A DNA stretch of 64,000 nt, from positions 1,178,001-1,242,000 of the forward strand of contig CAWFHD010000001.1 of the NCBI GenBank assembly GCA_963815475.1, read 5' to 3'. The notes below the pieces were generated by a model. It was given only the letters and a program-made list of their open reading frames with translations, was not told the DNA's origin and searched no databases. Made by a program: the position numbers and the translations under genes. The DNA comes from Sulfopaludibacter sp963815475 (GTDB lineage: Bacteria > Acidobacteriota > Terriglobia > Bryobacterales > Bryobacteraceae). Positions within the stretch are counted from its first letter, which is position 1, and each line of letters begins with the position of its first letter. This document shows, piece by piece, positions 63,093 to 64,000 of this stretch.

Positions 63093-64000
63093 CCGATCTT
63101 TCCATCGGCCTGCTCCAACAATTTCAACCTGCTGCGATTCCTCGCCGCCTCGCTCGTCATCCTTTCGCATTGCTCGGCGCTGGCCTGGGGAAACGACAAC
63201 CCCGAACCGATCTGGAATTACATGGGCCATCTGGAAACAGGCGGCTCCATCGGCGTGTTGATATTTTTCGCCATCAGCGGATTCCTGGTGGTGCAAAGCT
63301 TCGTCTCCCGCGCCCGGCTCAAATACTTCGTAGCCGCGCGCGCGCTTCGCATCTATCCCGGACTTGTCTCCGCAGTCATCTACTCCGTCATCATCGGCGC
63401 CTTCGCCACCGAATGGCCGCTGCGGCAATACTTCCACGATCACCAGACGCGCCGCTTTCTGATCCACAACAGCATGGCGTATCCCATCGAATTCTTCCTG
63501 CCGGGAGTTTTCGAGCACAACCCGTTGAAGAGCGGCGTGAACGGCTCGCTATGGACGCTGCCGCTCGAAATCCAGATGTACATCGTGGTCGCCGCCTTCG
63601 GACTCATGGGCCTTTTCAAAGCGCGGGAGATCTACAACGCGGTCTTCGCCATGTTTCTGATTCTGGTCTGTTCGGTGAAGGGGGAAGCATTGCCCTTGAT
63701 CGCGCAGCATCCCGAAGCGCCGCGCCTCGCCATCGCGTTTCTGTGCGGCGCATTTCTCTTCATGAATCGGGAGCGCATGCGCATCAGTATTCCATGGGCG
63801 CTGTTCCTGGGGGTCTTCATCTGGTGGGGACACACGCGCATTCCCAATATCCGCATGATCTACATACCGGCCATCTGCTACATCGTGATGGTTCTGGGCT
63901 ACCACCCGAAGCTCTATTTCGCGCCCTTCAACCGCCTGGGCGACTACTCCTACGGGTTGTACATTTACGCGTTCCCCACGCAGCAGTTGATCTCCTACTA
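63093..64000 (+). CDS. Acyltransferase family 3 membrane protein, cut by the window edge
   Basis: The open frame after the stop at 63090-63092 runs to the edge. Motifs: NNFNLLRFLAASLVILSHCSAL (helix 1 with the catalytic His), GGSIGVLIFFAISGFLVVQSF, RARLKYFVAARALRIYPGLVSAV, and SGVNGSLWTLPLEIQMYI, all of the acyltransferase-3 (O-acetyltransferase) family. There is no ATG, GTG or TTG between the stop and the first motif; a GTG at 63017 with good context is in another frame. A one-base break near 63093-63116 would join them, so the start is uncertain. It acetylates a surface glycan or similar. Confidence 0.85.

Overview
The window reads as a chromosomal segment of an acidobacterium, most likely of the Solibacter/Bryobacterales type. 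The evidence is the TIGR03437-type C-terminal domain ending a very large SBBP/BNR-repeat secreted protein (32939-36055), a PadR regulator translationally coupled to a MacB/FtsX permease of the acidobacterial ADOP kind (36132-39120), a wealth of small secreted proteins without known function, and uniformly GC-rich codon use. This assignment comes from family knowledge; no database was searched. The left and right edges cut through a carboxylesterase (minus strand) and an acyltransferase (plus strand).

Layout. 1-2.7 kb: esterase fragment, a large palindrome, a MauG-like di-heme cytochrome and a decayed ISL3-type transposase remnant. 4.2-14.0 kb: a respiratory block, all on the plus strand: Rieske protein, split cytochrome b (N-terminal four-helix part and separate C-terminal part), a 1031-residue eight-heme cytochrome c, a cupredoxin-like lipoprotein preceded by twin palindromes, heme o synthase (ctaB), an ABC exporter and a SCO copper chaperone. 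Together they look like an alternative quinol:cytochrome c oxidoreductase plus assembly factors for a cytochrome oxidase encoded elsewhere. 14.1-20.3 kb: sulfotransferase, GntR(YtrA-type)/DUF1648 pair with a clear promoter-operator, M19 dipeptidase, FUSC transporter, small exported protein. 20.5-32.8 kb: signalling region with a coupled minus-strand operon (multi-receiver/Hpt regulator, HEAT-repeat membrane protein, membrane glycosyltransferase), a PAS histidine kinase, a Ser/Thr kinase whose PEGA domain is out of frame, a B12-binding radical SAM protein and an OmpR-type two-component pair.

32.9-41.4 kb: the SBBP/TIGR03437 protein, PadR plus frameshifted ADOP permease, a fusion of a BlaR1-like M56 metallopeptidase to an RND-type periplasmic adaptor behind a BlaI-like operator, and an L,D-transpeptidase. 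41.4-52.9 kb: mostly housekeeping genes (maf, PPK2, DUF721/DciA-like, gatC, gatA, superoxide dismutase, soluble transhydrogenase, prmA, a DapA-family enzyme, murJ, a tartrate/D-malate-type dehydrogenase, Nudix). 53-58.8 kb: a complete minus-strand rRNA operon in the order 16S, tRNA-Ala, tRNA-Ile, 23S, 5S, with candidate promoter, two boxA-like boxes, processing stems and a terminator. 59-64 kb: exported protein of unknown function, YqiA-like hydrolase, small exported protein, a zinc hydrolase resembling the M49 group, and the acyltransferase.

The most interesting items are the M56-adaptor fusion, the receiver/HEAT/glycosyltransferase operon, the eight-heme cytochrome module with its split b6-like cytochrome b, recurrent -10 boxes placed 6-13 bases before start codons (leaderless-type transcripts), several families of intergenic palindromes, and three single-base frame breaks in otherwise intact genes, which may be real or may be assembly errors.
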